64,000 nucleotides of DNA from Photobacterium sp. GJ3. GTDB lineage: Bacteria; Pseudomonadota; Gammaproteobacteria; Enterobacterales; Vibrionaceae. The first letter of the stretch is position 1. Every line of letters begins with the position of its first letter. Under the pieces are notes generated by a model. That model was not told where the DNA came from. It did not search any database and saw nothing but the letters and a program-made list of their open reading frames with translations. Location of the stretch: assembly GCF_018199995.1 (NCBI RefSeq), contig NZ_CP073578.1, forward strand, positions 1,178,001 to 1,242,000, written 5' to 3'. The position numbers were made by a program, and so were the translations under genes. Positions 8,599 through 17,260 of the stretch are shown in pieces.

Positions 8599-9741
8599 AT
8601 GTTTCAGTCTTTCTATAATGGCCTGTCTGGCATGCAGACAAGCTCAAAGGCATTGGATATTGTCAGTGATAATGTTGCCAATATGCAGACGCCAGGATTT
8701 AAAGCCAAAGATGTCTTTATGAAAAGCGTCAATGGCGGTAATCAAGGATTAGGGTCTCAGGTTGCTGAATCCGGTTATCGTTATACCAACGGGGAAGTTG
8801 CACAAACCGGCAATAATACCGATGTCTTTCTGGATGGCCGGGCATTATTTGCACTGAAAGATGGCGGCAATTTTTACTATACCCGGGCCGGAATGTTTAC
8901 CCTGAACGATCAGGGGGTGTTGGTTGACCGACTCTCCGGGTTTGAAGTGGTTGGCATTGATGATGCGGGGAACCTGGGACCTATTCAAGTCGGCTCGAAT
9001 AATGTGATTCCAGCTGTTGCCAGTACCGCTGTTTCGATTCAAGGTGAGATCTCCACCAAAGATACCAGCGTCGCGTTAGAAAAGGTCAACTATGTTGCCA
9101 GTGATGGCAGCCATCAGCAGCTCAGTGTGTCTCTTGAATATGATGAAAGTACAGAGAGCTGGGCCGTCAGCGTGAAAGATTCAGGTGGCAATGAAGTGGG
9201 CACCGGCAGCCTGGAATTCGATCTCGGCGGGACATTGAAAGTCGGAAAAAATGAAGTGACCGCAACACTCGCAGACGGTCAGACACTCAAAATTAACTTT
9301 GGGGAGGCAGGTTCACTCGCCGGTGTGACGCTCAGAAATGAAAATGATGAATCCAGCCTCAGCCTGGATGCTGTGGATGGTTCCGGTGAGTCACCATTTT
9401 CAGACATCAGTCTGACCAGTGATGGCCGGGTGATGCTTCAGTATGGTAATGGCGAACAACGAGAAATTGGTGTAATTGGCGTGGCGAAAGTGGAGAACTA
9501 CAGCCATTTTCGTGTGAAAGAAGGACACCTGCTCGAAACCCGTGAAAAACCAGAGATACTTCAGATTGGCCGCGGACTGGATGCAAACCTGATCGCAGGT
9601 GCGGTGGAACTCTCAAACGTCGATCTGGCACAGGAATTTGGTGACATGATGGTGATCCAGCGATCGTATCAAGCCAGTTCACGTGTCATGAGTGTCTCGA
9701 ATCAACTGATTGAGCAGCTGTATAACAGTACGGGTGGTTAA
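8599..9741 (+). CDS. flgE: FlgE-type hook protein
   Basis: 380 aa. It belongs to the FlgE/F/G family of axial proteins and by position after flgD is the hook subunit. Seen: N-terminal 'YNGLSGMQTSSKALDIVSDN' followed by VANMQTPGFKA, a good match to the ANxxTPGF signature; a beta-rich middle; and C-terminal 'VDLAQEFGDMMVIQRSYQAS' plus 'RVMSVSNQLIEQLYN', the D0 helix. It is the only axial gene of this family in the window; flgF and flgG are not seen. An AAGGA site precedes it. Confidence 0.9.
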   Translation: MFQSFYNGLSGMQTSSKALDIVSDNVANMQTPGFKAKDVFMKSVNGGNQGLGSQVAESGYRYTNGEVAQTGNNTDVFLDGRALFALKDGGNFYYTRAGMFTLNDQGVLVDRLSGFEVVGIDDAGNLGPIQVGSNNVIPAVASTAVSIQGEISTKDTSVALEKVNYVASDGSHQQLSVSLEYDESTESWAVSVKDSGGNEVGTGSLEFDLGGTLKVGKNEVTATLADGQTLKINFGEAGSLAGVTLRNENDESSLSLDAVDGSGESPFSDISLTSDGRVMLQYGNGEQREIGVIGVAKVENYSHFRVKEGHLLETREKPEILQIGRGLDANLIAGAVELSNVDLAQEFGDMMVIQRSYQASSRVMSVSNQLIEQLYNSTGG

Positions 9742-10457
9742 TGAATAGTCCGCAAATCCAGCTCACGCATGATATCATCTCAGATTACTTGCTCGCTTCA
9801 TTCCAACGAGTGTTTCAGGATTTAGCATGTCATGCTTGTTTATCCGTGGAAAGAAAACGTCCTGATCAGGTGAAAACGGAAGATTTGTATACTTCTGACC
9901 TTCAGGATCTCCCGGGCGTTACCCTGTTTTACAATGCTGGTTTTTCTTCTTTGCTGATGCGCAAAAGGTTTGGCGATAAGGTGAATGTTTCAAATCATGA
10001 AGATCCGTTCATCCGCCATGTTATTCAGCAGTGGCTTCTTGAGTGGTTTAAAAAAGAAGAGCTATTGTGGGATGCTTCGGAGCAAGATGAAAGAGCCACT
10101 TGTTTTCAAATTCGTTCCGGTGATGCTGAAATAACTCTTGTGTTTGCTCAGACGATTCTGAAGCGAATCCTGACTCAGAAATTATCATTAGATTTAAAGA
10201 AAAGGATAGACAGTCAGCGAATGCTGTCCTGTCTTCGTCATTCACCTGTGAAGTTAGCGATTGAGTTACCCAGTATTACGGCCACGGTAGAGGATGTTCG
10301 TCTCTTAAAAAAAGGCGATGTTTTAAAAACAAGCCGAAAGACAGACGATGGCTTAGTGCTGACTTTGGGCGATAAAGTGATCTCAAATCATGTTTTCGTT
10401 TCTTTTGACAACGGTGAAGCCAATTTAATTGTAGGGAGTGTATGTGATGAGCGTTGA
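9741..10457 (+). CDS. fliM: FliM/SctQ-like C-ring protein, short form
   Basis: 238 aa against ~330 for motile FliM. The last ~70 residues, from 'SPVKLAIELPSITATVEDVR' on, are a SpoA domain (the C-ring oligomerisation fold). The N-terminal motif LSQxEIDALL, which binds phospho-CheY in motility FliM, is absent; the protein begins 'MNSPQIQLTHDIISDYLL'. This looks more like the C-ring component of a secretion-type system than a chemotaxis-switchable rotor. The start codon shares its first base with the flgE stop. Confidence 0.75.
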   Translation: MNSPQIQLTHDIISDYLLASFQRVFQDLACHACLSVERKRPDQVKTEDLYTSDLQDLPGVTLFYNAGFSSLLMRKRFGDKVNVSNHEDPFIRHVIQQWLLEWFKKEELLWDASEQDERATCFQIRSGDAEITLVFAQTILKRILTQKLSLDLKKRIDSQRMLSCLRHSPVKLAIELPSITATVEDVRLLKKGDVLKTSRKTDDGLVLTLGDKVISNHVFVSFDNGEANLIVGSVCDER

Positions 10458-10722
10458 ACTGAAGAATAAAAGTGAGTCGGTTGAAGAAAAAGTATCGTTC
10501 AATACGTTTTCTGATATCGAAGTGAACCTTGATGTGTTGATTGGCGAGATTAAAACCGATATCGGTTCTTTGATGAATCTTTCTGCTGGTGACATTCTGA
10601 AATCAGATGTGAAAATCTCAAATAAAATCGACTTGAATCTGAACGGGAATAAAATTGCTGAAGGCATACTGGTCGAAGAAGACGGATATTTTGCCTTACA
10701 AATTGTGAGTATTCGCGGATGA
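10447..10722 (+). CDS. fliN: FliN, SpoA-domain C-ring protein
   Basis: About 91 aa from the ATG at 10447, with a GGGAG site at 10434-10438. It is a compact SpoA domain: 'IEVNLDVLIGEIKTDIGSLM', 'LSAGDILKSD', then 'IDLNLNGNKIAEGILV'. FliN forms the lower part of the C ring and the docking site for FliH-FliI. The preceding fliM-like gene overlaps by 11 bases. Confidence 0.88.
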   Translation: MSVELKNKSESVEEKVSFNTFSDIEVNLDVLIGEIKTDIGSLMNLSAGDILKSDVKISNKIDLNLNGNKIAEGILVEEDGYFALQIVSIRG

Positions 10723-10982
10723 TGTTCAAGGAAGTGGACTCAGTGATGACACCGGGTTACTTTTTGCTGATTGCTTTCCTTTTTCTGACGTTGATTTTAG
10801 TCACTTGGTATAAACGAAAACTCAATCACCAGGAAGGAAAAGCAAACAGTAAAATCAGAGTGCTTGAGAAAGCATTTCTGGATAATAAAACAAAGTTGTT
10901 TGTGATTGAGTATGAAGGCAGTAAACATTTTATTGTTTCAAACTCAGCATCAGTCTCTGTCTCTCAAAAAATAGAAAATTAA
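10719..10982 (+). CDS. fliO: FliO-like export gate assembly protein
   Basis: 87 aa, one membrane helix ('YFLLIAFLFLTLILVTWYK') and a short cytoplasmic domain ending 'KLFVIEYEGSKHFIVSNSA', the normal layout of FliO, which stabilises FliP during gate assembly. The call rests on topology and position between fliN and fliP. The start may be 10719 (overlapping fliN) or the ATG at 10746, which has AAGGAAG upstream. Confidence 0.8.
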   Translation: MMFKEVDSVMTPGYFLLIAFLFLTLILVTWYKRKLNHQEGKANSKIRVLEKAFLDNKTKLFVIEYEGSKHFIVSNSASVSVSQKIEN

Positions 10983-11010
10983 TTTTGTGTTCACCAGGAA
11001 CATCATTTAG

Positions 11011-11643
11011 ATGGATATCGATCTTACTCATCCTATTGTACAGTCATTTTTTCTGTTAACTGCTTCGGCATTTATTCCTGTTCTCTTGGTATCTGTGACC
11101 TGTTTTACAAGATATGTCATTGTCATTTCTTTGTTACGTACAGCGCTCGGATTACAACAAACACCGCCGAATATTGTCGTGATCTCGATTGCTCTGTTCA
11201 TGAGTATCTTCACCATGGCACCTGTGTATCAGGATGTGAAGTCCGTGTCTTACGATCAATATGTATCTGGTGATATTTCACAGCAGGAGGCCATTGATAA
11301 AGGGGTTGAAAGTTTTTCTGAATTCTTAATTTCAAAGACATCAGAAAAAGACTATTACTTCGTGAAAAGTCTGAACACTCAGCAGATCGAAAATGAGAAG
11401 ATATTAGAATTAACGACATTGATTCCAGCTTTTATGCTAAGTGAACTGAAGGCTGCATTTCAATTCGCATTTGTGATTTTCTTACCCTTTCTTTTGATCG
11501 ATCTGATTGTCGCAAGTGTGCTGATGGCATTGGGGATGATTATGTTACCGCCCATTTCGATCTCACTGCCGATCAAGCTGCTTATTTTTGTGCTGATTGA
11601 TGGCTGGACTTTACTGGTTGGAAGCCTGATCAGGGGCTTTTGA
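11011..11643 (+). CDS. fliP: FliP export gate protein
   Basis: 210 aa. FliP pentamers form the core channel of the export gate. Clear family motifs: 'CFTRYVIVISLLRTALGLQQ' followed by TPPN, and near the end 'LIDLIVASVLMALGMIMLPP' plus 'ISLPIKLLIFVLIDGWTLLV'. Four membrane segments. Motility FliP has a cleavable signal peptide; here the first hydrophobic stretch follows directly. The usual next genes fliQ, fliR, flhB and flhA are not downstream; they must lie left of the window or elsewhere if the system works. Confidence 0.95.
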   Translation: MDIDLTHPIVQSFFLLTASAFIPVLLVSVTCFTRYVIVISLLRTALGLQQTPPNIVVISIALFMSIFTMAPVYQDVKSVSYDQYVSGDISQQEAIDKGVESFSEFLISKTSEKDYYFVKSLNTQQIENEKILELTTLIPAFMLSELKAAFQFAFVIFLPFLLIDLIVASVLMALGMIMLPPISISLPIKLLIFVLIDGWTLLVGSLIRGF

Positions 11644-11648
11644 TTTCT

Positions 11649-12269
11649 ATGAATGCAGTCATTCAGAAAAATACAGCACTGAACACTGACGATGAGCATA
11701 TAAGAGAGCAGCAGGCTACCTGGGGAAAGGTGGCGCCTTTGCTATCTTGGTGTGACATCATTGCAAAGCAGTTTGTAAGAAAACATAAATATAATCATGA
11801 GATGGATTTTGATGATTATAAGAATATTGCAGTAATTGCATTGTATGAAGCGCTTAATCATTTCAACCCAAATAAAGGCTCATTGAAACCTTACTGCTTT
11901 CAGTATATGTATTATGAGATCAATCGGGTTTTAATCCGATCGAATTATTATCTGTTTAATAAAGTCAGTCTTCATGCTGAAGATGGTTCTGATACAGAAC
12001 AACTTCTGGAAATGCCAGGCATATCTGCTTTGTCTTCTAGCCTGAATGGCAGTCAGGAACAGGATGAGAATGAAGACGTTGCGGCTTTTATTTACATTGA
12101 TAAGTACTTAACCGATTTAGGTCACGATAAGCAAAAAGTCATTTTAGAACATTATTTTAATGAGGTTCCATTGAGGGAGTTAGCGCTCAGTATGGGGCGT
12201 ACTCCTTCAAGAATCTCTCAAATTCATCATAGTGCACTGAAAGAACTCAGCAGAAAAATAAATGTATAG
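11649..12269 (+). CDS. FliA-like sigma-70 family factor
   Basis: About 206 aa. Region 2 is visible around 'DFDDYKNIAVIALYEALNHF' and 'CFQYMYYEINRVLI', and region 4 helix-turn-helix at 'LALSMGRTPSRISQIHHSAL'. The layout and spacing are nearest to FliA/sigma-28, which directs late flagellar genes. It sits right after fliP (start ATG 11649; fliP stops at 11643), so the cluster carries its own sigma factor. Its targets may include this operon's late or cargo genes. The protein is divergent, and an ECF-type factor cannot be fully ruled out. Confidence 0.75.
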   Translation: MNAVIQKNTALNTDDEHIREQQATWGKVAPLLSWCDIIAKQFVRKHKYNHEMDFDDYKNIAVIALYEALNHFNPNKGSLKPYCFQYMYYEINRVLIRSNYYLFNKVSLHAEDGSDTEQLLEMPGISALSSSLNGSQEQDENEDVAAFIYIDKYLTDLGHDKQKVILEHYFNEVPLRELALSMGRTPSRISQIHHSALKELSRKINV

Positions 12270-12278
12270 GGTCAGACA

Positions 12279-12947
12279 ATGGATCATCAATTAAGTTATC
12301 AAGAAATACTGAGATTAGCGGTTCATGCGGTTCAGAGTAAAGACTTCGTCACTGCGCTTCAGCTTTGTAAAAGCGTTGACAGGGATCAGATGCCGGATCA
12401 GAGCCTGAATTTAATTCATGCTGCAATCCTGAACCAAATTGGAATGTTCAGTGAATCAGTTGAGATCTATCAGATTGTGATTGAAAACGATCCGGAGAAT
12501 CAACTGGCCCAGTTTCAATTAGGCATTGCTTATTTTTGGCGGGGTGACTTTTCTGAAGCAGAGAAACTTTGGGATGCGCTGCCGTATTTTGCGCATTTCA
12601 CCACAGCCCTGCTGGAAGCGAAACGTAAAAATTATGCTGAAGCCGTCCGTTCTCTCAAAGCTTTTATGGCTGAAAACACAGATTATCCCGATTTGAATCT
12701 CGATGCTTTCAATCTAGCGGAACAATTTCAAACACTGATACCGGAAGTGAAGGCGAATGAGTCCGTGTCTGTTGAGTCAGTGCCTGTTGCGTCAAAGTCT
12801 GTTGATACGGCAGCAGACGCGATGGTGCGAAAGCCAGCTCAGGATGAAACGGCGACCCGCTTCAATATGGAAGACCGTCCAAAGGATGTGCCAGCAACCT
12901 CACTGAAAGATGTGAATGCACTTTTGTCTATTTATAAAGATGATTAA
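12279..12947 (+). CDS. TPR-repeat protein of the flagellar-like operon
   Basis: 222 aa. Residues ~5-130 hold several TPR-like helix pairs ('ESVEIYQIVIENDPENQLAQ', 'FQLGIAYFWRGDFSEAEKLW'). The C-terminal ~90 residues are a low-complexity linker rich in S, V and D, ending 'VNALLSIYKDD'. TPR proteins in secretion loci often act as substrate chaperones or assembly adaptors; nothing in the sequence fixes the role. It lies 9 bases after the sigma factor gene and 23 before the SelO-like gene, so it belongs to the same transcript. Confidence 0.7.
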   Translation: MDHQLSYQEILRLAVHAVQSKDFVTALQLCKSVDRDQMPDQSLNLIHAAILNQIGMFSESVEIYQIVIENDPENQLAQFQLGIAYFWRGDFSEAEKLWDALPYFAHFTTALLEAKRKNYAEAVRSLKAFMAENTDYPDLNLDAFNLAEQFQTLIPEVKANESVSVESVPVASKSVDTAADAMVRKPAQDETATRFNMEDRPKDVPATSLKDVNALLSIYKDD

Positions 12948-12970
12948 TCACCGGAAGTGAGGGAAATCTG

Positions 12971-14305
12971 ATGGAAACGGTACCGGTTCAGCTCAGAAAA
13001 AAAGTATGTATCAATTTATGGTCTGCGCCTTCAGTTGATGCTGAAGCTTTTCATTATCATGTCCGTGGTGAGGGAGCATTGCTGGAGGGGAAGGCTGATC
13101 GTTATGGGATGCTGGGCTCCGGCCGCTGTGCGATTGTTAATGGCGGGTTCATTAAGGGGGTGGGTCCGACACCGCTGGTGAATCAGGAACGACATTTTTA
13201 TTCGACGGGGGGGTTGATTATCACCGATGCCATCATCGAAGTGATTTATCTCGATGCCATTGCCCGGCTCATTCCAGATGCAATTCAGCCCCTTTCCGTT
13301 TCTTTTACCGATCAGATGGAAGAAATTAATCTCGAATCTGCATTGGATGCTGGATACGACTTAGATGAAGTGCCGCTGGAGCGGAAAATTGACCATGGCT
13401 GTCTATTGGTCAGAGACATCCCGGTTCGGGTGGCTCATCTGTATCCGATGAATTTAACCCGGGAAGAAATACTCAGCTTCCTGGTGGCGCATAACCCGGA
13501 GATTGCCGATGAGAAGCCGTGCTTTATCATTCAGAAGTTCATCCGGAAGGTTTCAGATAATCTGGCCGTTTTATTCATGAACCGTTTTTCGGTCGGGACG
13601 ACGGCTATCAGTAATTTCAGTATTCATGGTGTGCCTTTCGATGTGGCTTCCAGCTCATTTCTGCGGGATTTCAGAAATTGCTGGATTGCGAGCGGGAAAA
13701 TTCCGGTCTGGGAAGAAAACCGATTCATTCTGAATGAGCTGGTCGCCTATATTGTCGATTTTCTGGGCATCTTTGACATCAATAATATTGATGAAGCGGT
13801 CGAGCTGATTGATGAAACCTATGACAAACTGGACTGGATCTGGGAGTCATCCTTAAAACGTGCTTCATTGCTGATGCTGGGGTTCACGCTGGATGAGATC
13901 GATCAGTTTGATCCGGATTCAGTCGTTGCGCTTCAGGATGGCATTCTGGGTTACTTGAAAAAAGACACCATTGATTACGATTTATATGACGGGGATATTG
14001 CAGACTGGCGCGCACCGAAGTGGGTGGGGCTGAATTTTGAGGAAGAGTTTCCTCGGTTGCTGATCGAGGGGACATCCACCTCATTTGAACCGCTGAATCA
14101 GGCTTTCAATGCGTTTGATTTTACTTTTTCAGATAAGCACATTCAGCGTTGTCAAAAGATCTGTGCTTCACGTTTGCCATTAACCAATGTGCCGACACTG
14201 GAATTAAAACTGCGCAATCTCCGTAATGTCAGCGGTGAGATCAATATAGACGGTTACCGTGCAGTTCTGGATGAAGCGATGGCCTATCTGGATGTCATTT
14301 TTTAA
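12971..14305 (+). CDS. SelO-like pseudokinase-fold protein
   Basis: 444 aa. Reading it against SelO (a pseudokinase that AMPylates proteins) gives a patterned match: 'YGMLGSGRCA' ~ YAGHQFG..LGDGRA; 'FIKGVGPTPL' ~ LKGAGKTPYS with nucleotide-binding Lys62; Glu90 in the following helix; 'LLVRDIPVRVAHL' ~ TRVASSHIRFG with Arg148 and Arg153; and 'ISNFSIHGVPFD' ~ TDNMSILGLTFD with metal-binding Asn215 and Asp224. The position of the SelO proposed base, Asp before Asn, is Ser214. It ends the flagellar-like operon, 23 bases after the TPR gene. From memory, proteins of this broad type also occur in microcin loci (MchC). A role as modifying enzyme or secreted cargo is inference. Confidence 0.6.
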   Translation: METVPVQLRKKVCINLWSAPSVDAEAFHYHVRGEGALLEGKADRYGMLGSGRCAIVNGGFIKGVGPTPLVNQERHFYSTGGLIITDAIIEVIYLDAIARLIPDAIQPLSVSFTDQMEEINLESALDAGYDLDEVPLERKIDHGCLLVRDIPVRVAHLYPMNLTREEILSFLVAHNPEIADEKPCFIIQKFIRKVSDNLAVLFMNRFSVGTTAISNFSIHGVPFDVASSSFLRDFRNCWIASGKIPVWEENRFILNELVAYIVDFLGIFDINNIDEAVELIDETYDKLDWIWESSLKRASLLMLGFTLDEIDQFDPDSVVALQDGILGYLKKDTIDYDLYDGDIADWRAPKWVGLNFEEEFPRLLIEGTSTSFEPLNQAFNAFDFTFSDKHIQRCQKICASRLPLTNVPTLELKLRNLRNVSGEINIDGYRAVLDEAMAYLDVIF

Positions 14306-14362
14306 GTTCTTATTTGCCTGATGATGAAACTTAGTTGATAGATCTGGCTTACCGAGTAAATT

Positions 14363-15540
14363 ATGCGCGACTTTATCGAAATTCTCATCGTCACCTCTTC
14401 GGCGGTGACTTGCCTGATGGCGATCATTTTACTGTTCACCTATGTCCTTCGAAAACCAGATGATCAGACATGCGAGCACCTGCCTGCCGTGACTGTTTTT
14501 GTTCCTTTTTTCAATGAAGAGGAATCGGTTCTATTAAAAACATTAGAGAAACTGGAGCAGCAAGATTATCCGACTCGCATTCAGGTACTACTGATTGATG
14601 ACGGTTCAACCAACGGAGCATCTGCAGCTGCGCTTACCTGGATTAAATCAGCCCAACGACATCACTATCAATTTTTACGTCGGGAGGTCAATGGCGGCAG
14701 AAAAGGATTTGCCCTGGATTATGCGCTTGCGTCTGGTTTAGCTGAGGGAGAGATTTATGTGGTGGTTGACAGTGACACTTATATTGAACCAGACGGCATT
14801 CAGGAATTAGCCAGAAAGATCTGGAGTGATGAGCGTTATGCAGCGGTGTGCGGCTATATCGCACCGGAAAATCATCAAAGTTCCATGCTTGCGAAACTAC
14901 AGCATTATGAACACATTGGCTATTACGGGGCAATTCGTTGTGCACAGGACAAGTTAGGGCTGGTGCCTGTTCTGGCAGGGGCATTCGTGGCACACCGTGC
15001 GCAAATCGTCAAAGAAATCGGTGGCTGGAGTGAATGGCTTGTGGAAGATATTGCTTGGTGCTGGCGGGCTATCGCTCATCAGTACCGCACCGGATATGCG
15101 CCTCTTGCTGTGGCTAAGACACAGTGCCCGGTGACTCATGCCGGGTTATTTAATCAGCGCAGACGCTGGGCGCGGGGCGGGTGGAGGCTTTTGCTGCTGC
15201 GTGGCATGTCTCTCCCTGGTCTGGAATCGCATCGACGCCTTGGTTTCTGATCACGACACTGCAGTATATTTTTCCTCCTGGATTATTATTAATTCCTGTG
15301 CTGATTTATTTGAATATCTTGCTGCCTTTGATGCTGGGCTGTCTAACGCTGTTGATTTACCTACTGCTATACAGTTTTTATGCAAAAAGCTATCCGAGGC
15401 AAGTTGCACAAAGCCATCACAAATTATTTGCGATTGCTTTTGCAACGATGTTGCTGGAGTTAGTTGTTTGGTTGCCTAACCTCCTTGGTTACCTTGATGA
15501 ACTATTGGGAAAAGATAAGGCGTGGCTAACACGTTCATAG
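14363..15540 (+). pseudogene. Family 2 glycosyltransferase, frameshifted
   Basis: A BcsA/PgaC-like inner-membrane glycosyltransferase: N-terminal membrane helix, 'AVTVFVPFFNEEESVLLKTL', 'VLLIDDGSTNG', the DxD 'VVDSDTY', the acceptor/base 'WLVEDIAWCWR', and QRRRW at ~residue 268. Just after 'QRRRWARGG' (15179-15181, in a G-rich run) the frame is lost; the continuation 'VEAFAAAWHVSPWSGIASTP' with four membrane helices is in the next frame to 15540. One extra G would restore about 393 codons. Its very end abuts IS10-like DNA, so the last few residues may be lost. It starts 58 bases after the SelO-like gene. Confidence 0.8.
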
Positions 15541-16131
15541 CGAGTGTGCCGATACACTGATTCGCGCTCTTCTTCCTCTTCCATATCATTAACAAAGCCC
15601 CTCTACCGCGCAAAAATGAAAGGACGCAAAAGTCAGCGGTCAGCCACGACGAACAGCTACCATCCGAGTTCGGCCAGCTACAGTCGGTCTGCAAAGGAAG
15701 CTTGGGTATTAGCAACGAACTTACCAGCTTCAGATATTAAACCCGTTCAGTTGGTGAAGCTGTACCGGAAAAGCATGCAGATAGAGGAAACCTTCCGGGA
15801 TTTAAAAAGTCCGCTCTATGGCCTTGGTCTGAGACAAAGCCGTACACGCTGTCCGAAGCGATGCGACATCATGCTGCTGATAGCGCAGCTCCTCCAATTG
15901 GTTCTTTGGGGGTGGGTTTGATGGCGAGAGCTAAAGGTTGGCAAAAACACTTTCAAGCGAATACCGTTTGCACCCGAAACGTTCTGTCGGTCATCCGGTT
16001 GGGAGCAGAGGTTCTGCGGCACAGCGGATACCGATTAAGAAAACGGGACATACTCAAGAGCGCATTGCTGTTTCTTCGGGAAATCAGGAAAAACGGTGAC
16101 GTATTGGCGTATTGATGAGGGGATCCTTCAG
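15541..16131 (+). mobile_element. IS10-like (IS4 family) remnant, 3' part
   Basis: Only the right half of an IS10-type element remains. It holds a decayed transposase (see next entry) and ends in GATGAGGGGATCCTTCAG (16114-16131), close to the IS10 terminal repeat read outward. No matching left end is found; the left boundary runs into the glycosyltransferase tail at about 15540. The element therefore marks a deletion or recombination point at the right end of the flagellar-like region. Confidence 0.75.
15553..16115 (+). pseudogene. IS10-like transposase remnant
   Basis: Recognisable IS4-family sequence, C-terminal half only: 'KGRKSQRS', 'SAKEAWVLATNLP', then 'MQIEETFRDLKSPLYGLGLR' with the catalytic-domain YREK-type glutamate, and 'DIMLLIAQLLQL'. 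The frame then breaks near 15920, and 'KGWQKHFQANTVCTRNVLSV' and 'RLGAEVLRHSGYRL' continue in another frame up to 16115. It lacks the N-terminal half and is frameshifted, so it cannot make active transposase. Confidence 0.85.
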
Positions 16132-16245
16132 GGCAGAAGCCTGTGTGGGTTCACATTGTGAAAAGTGTTCGCATGTTCATTCGAATTCAAATTAAAAGTT
16201 CGTTACCTTGCTCTCTTTCCTTGTTGAAAGGCTCTCAACATCAAT

Positions 16246-17160
16246 TCAAGCCGCAGGTTGAGATTGACGGGATTTGCGATTTTGATAGAAGCCATCGATG
16301 CTGAAAATCACCAGTGATGTCCAGATAAAACCAAAAGTTATCGTTTTATCCAAGCTGAACGATTCGCCATAAACGCCGACAGCCAGTAATAGCATCAGAC
16401 TCGGACCAATGTACTGAAAAAAACCCAGCGTCGATAGTTTGATGCGGGTTGCTGCACTGGTAAAACATAGAAGTGGTGCGGTAGTCACCACGCCGGCAAA
16501 GAAAAGTAGCAAGTTCAGTGTCCAGCTGTTGGTTGTCAGATCGCTGGTGAATGAATTGGCAAAGCCAAACAGATATATCATCGCGGCAGGCAGCATGAGC
16601 ATCGTTTCAATAAATAGCCCGGCTTGTGAATCGACCGACACTTTCTTTCGCAGCAAGCCATAACCACCAAAACTTAATGCAATGACGATGGCAATCACGG
16701 GGATGGAACCAAAGGCGATTAACTGAATGAAAACACCGATACCAGCGAGCCCCACAGCGAGCCACTGAAATGAACGTAATCGTTCCTGAAAGAAAATCAT
16801 GCCCAGAATAACGTTCAGCAGAGGATTAATATAATAACCCAGACTGACATCCAGCATGTGGTGATGATTCACTCCCCAGATTAAAGTCAGCCAGTTGACA
16901 CCAATCAGCACTGAGGTGGACAGCAAACAGATTAGGGTCGGTTTGTGGCGCAACATCCCGATCACTTGTCCCCAACGGCGGCCAAAATGCAGCAGCAGGG
17001 CCAGTAATACAAAAGACCAAATCACCCGGTGGGCAAGAATCTCGGCCGGACTAACCTGATCCACTGCCTTTAAATAAATGGGAGCGACTCCCCACATCGT
17101 GTGTGCAGCAATGGCATACAGCACACCTTGACGGACTTGTTGTTCTGAATTCATCGTCAT
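16246..17160 (-). CDS. rarD: RarD-like EamA-family transporter
   Basis: 304 aa with about ten hydrophobic segments and two EamA repeats. Family marks include 'GVLYAIAAHTMWGVAPIYLK', 'EILAHRVIWSF', 'WGVNHHHMLDVSLGYYINPL' and 'LNVILGMIFFQERL', which fit RarD. EamA proteins export or import small metabolites; RarD's substrate is unknown. It is followed on the left by IS10 remnant DNA and lies 100 bases beyond the stop of the carbamoylase gene on the same strand, so the two may share a transcript and the protein could move a product of the hydantoin pathway. Confidence 0.9.
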   Translation of the reverse strand: MTMNSEQQVRQGVLYAIAAHTMWGVAPIYLKAVDQVSPAEILAHRVIWSFVLLALLLHFGRRWGQVIGMLRHKPTLICLLSTSVLIGVNWLTLIWGVNHHHMLDVSLGYYINPLLNVILGMIFFQERLRSFQWLAVGLAGIGVFIQLIAFGSIPVIAIVIALSFGGYGLLRKKVSVDSQAGLFIETMLMLPAAMIYLFGFANSFTSDLTTNSWTLNLLLFFAGVVTTAPLLCFTSAATRIKLSTLGFFQYIGPSLMLLLAVGVYGESFSLDKTITFGFIWTSLVIFSIDGFYQNRKSRQSQPAA

Positions 17161-17260
17161 TTCAGGTCACAGGATGTTGCGCGAAACACTGAAAATCAGT
17201 GCCATAGGTTTTGTGTCAACTTGAATCGGGAGCTCAGTGCTCTTTTTTGTTGCACCCATA

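Noticed and set aside
2..14305. Reading the operon as an ordinary lateral (motility) flagellum
   Set aside because: The FliG- and FliM-like proteins are too short for torque generation and switching, and no stator, flagellin or chemotaxis gene is in view. The window is cut at the left, so this remains open to new data.
12971..14305. Calling the gene canonical selO
   Set aside because: It is shorter, much diverged, lacks the Asp proposed as catalytic base, and sits in a flagellar-type operon; only the fold-level motifs match.
15150..15200. Programmed ribosomal frameshift in the glycosyltransferase
   Set aside because: The site has no typical slippery heptamer with a downstream structure, glycosyltransferases of this family are not known to need it, and three other genes show the same kind of loss in G/C runs.
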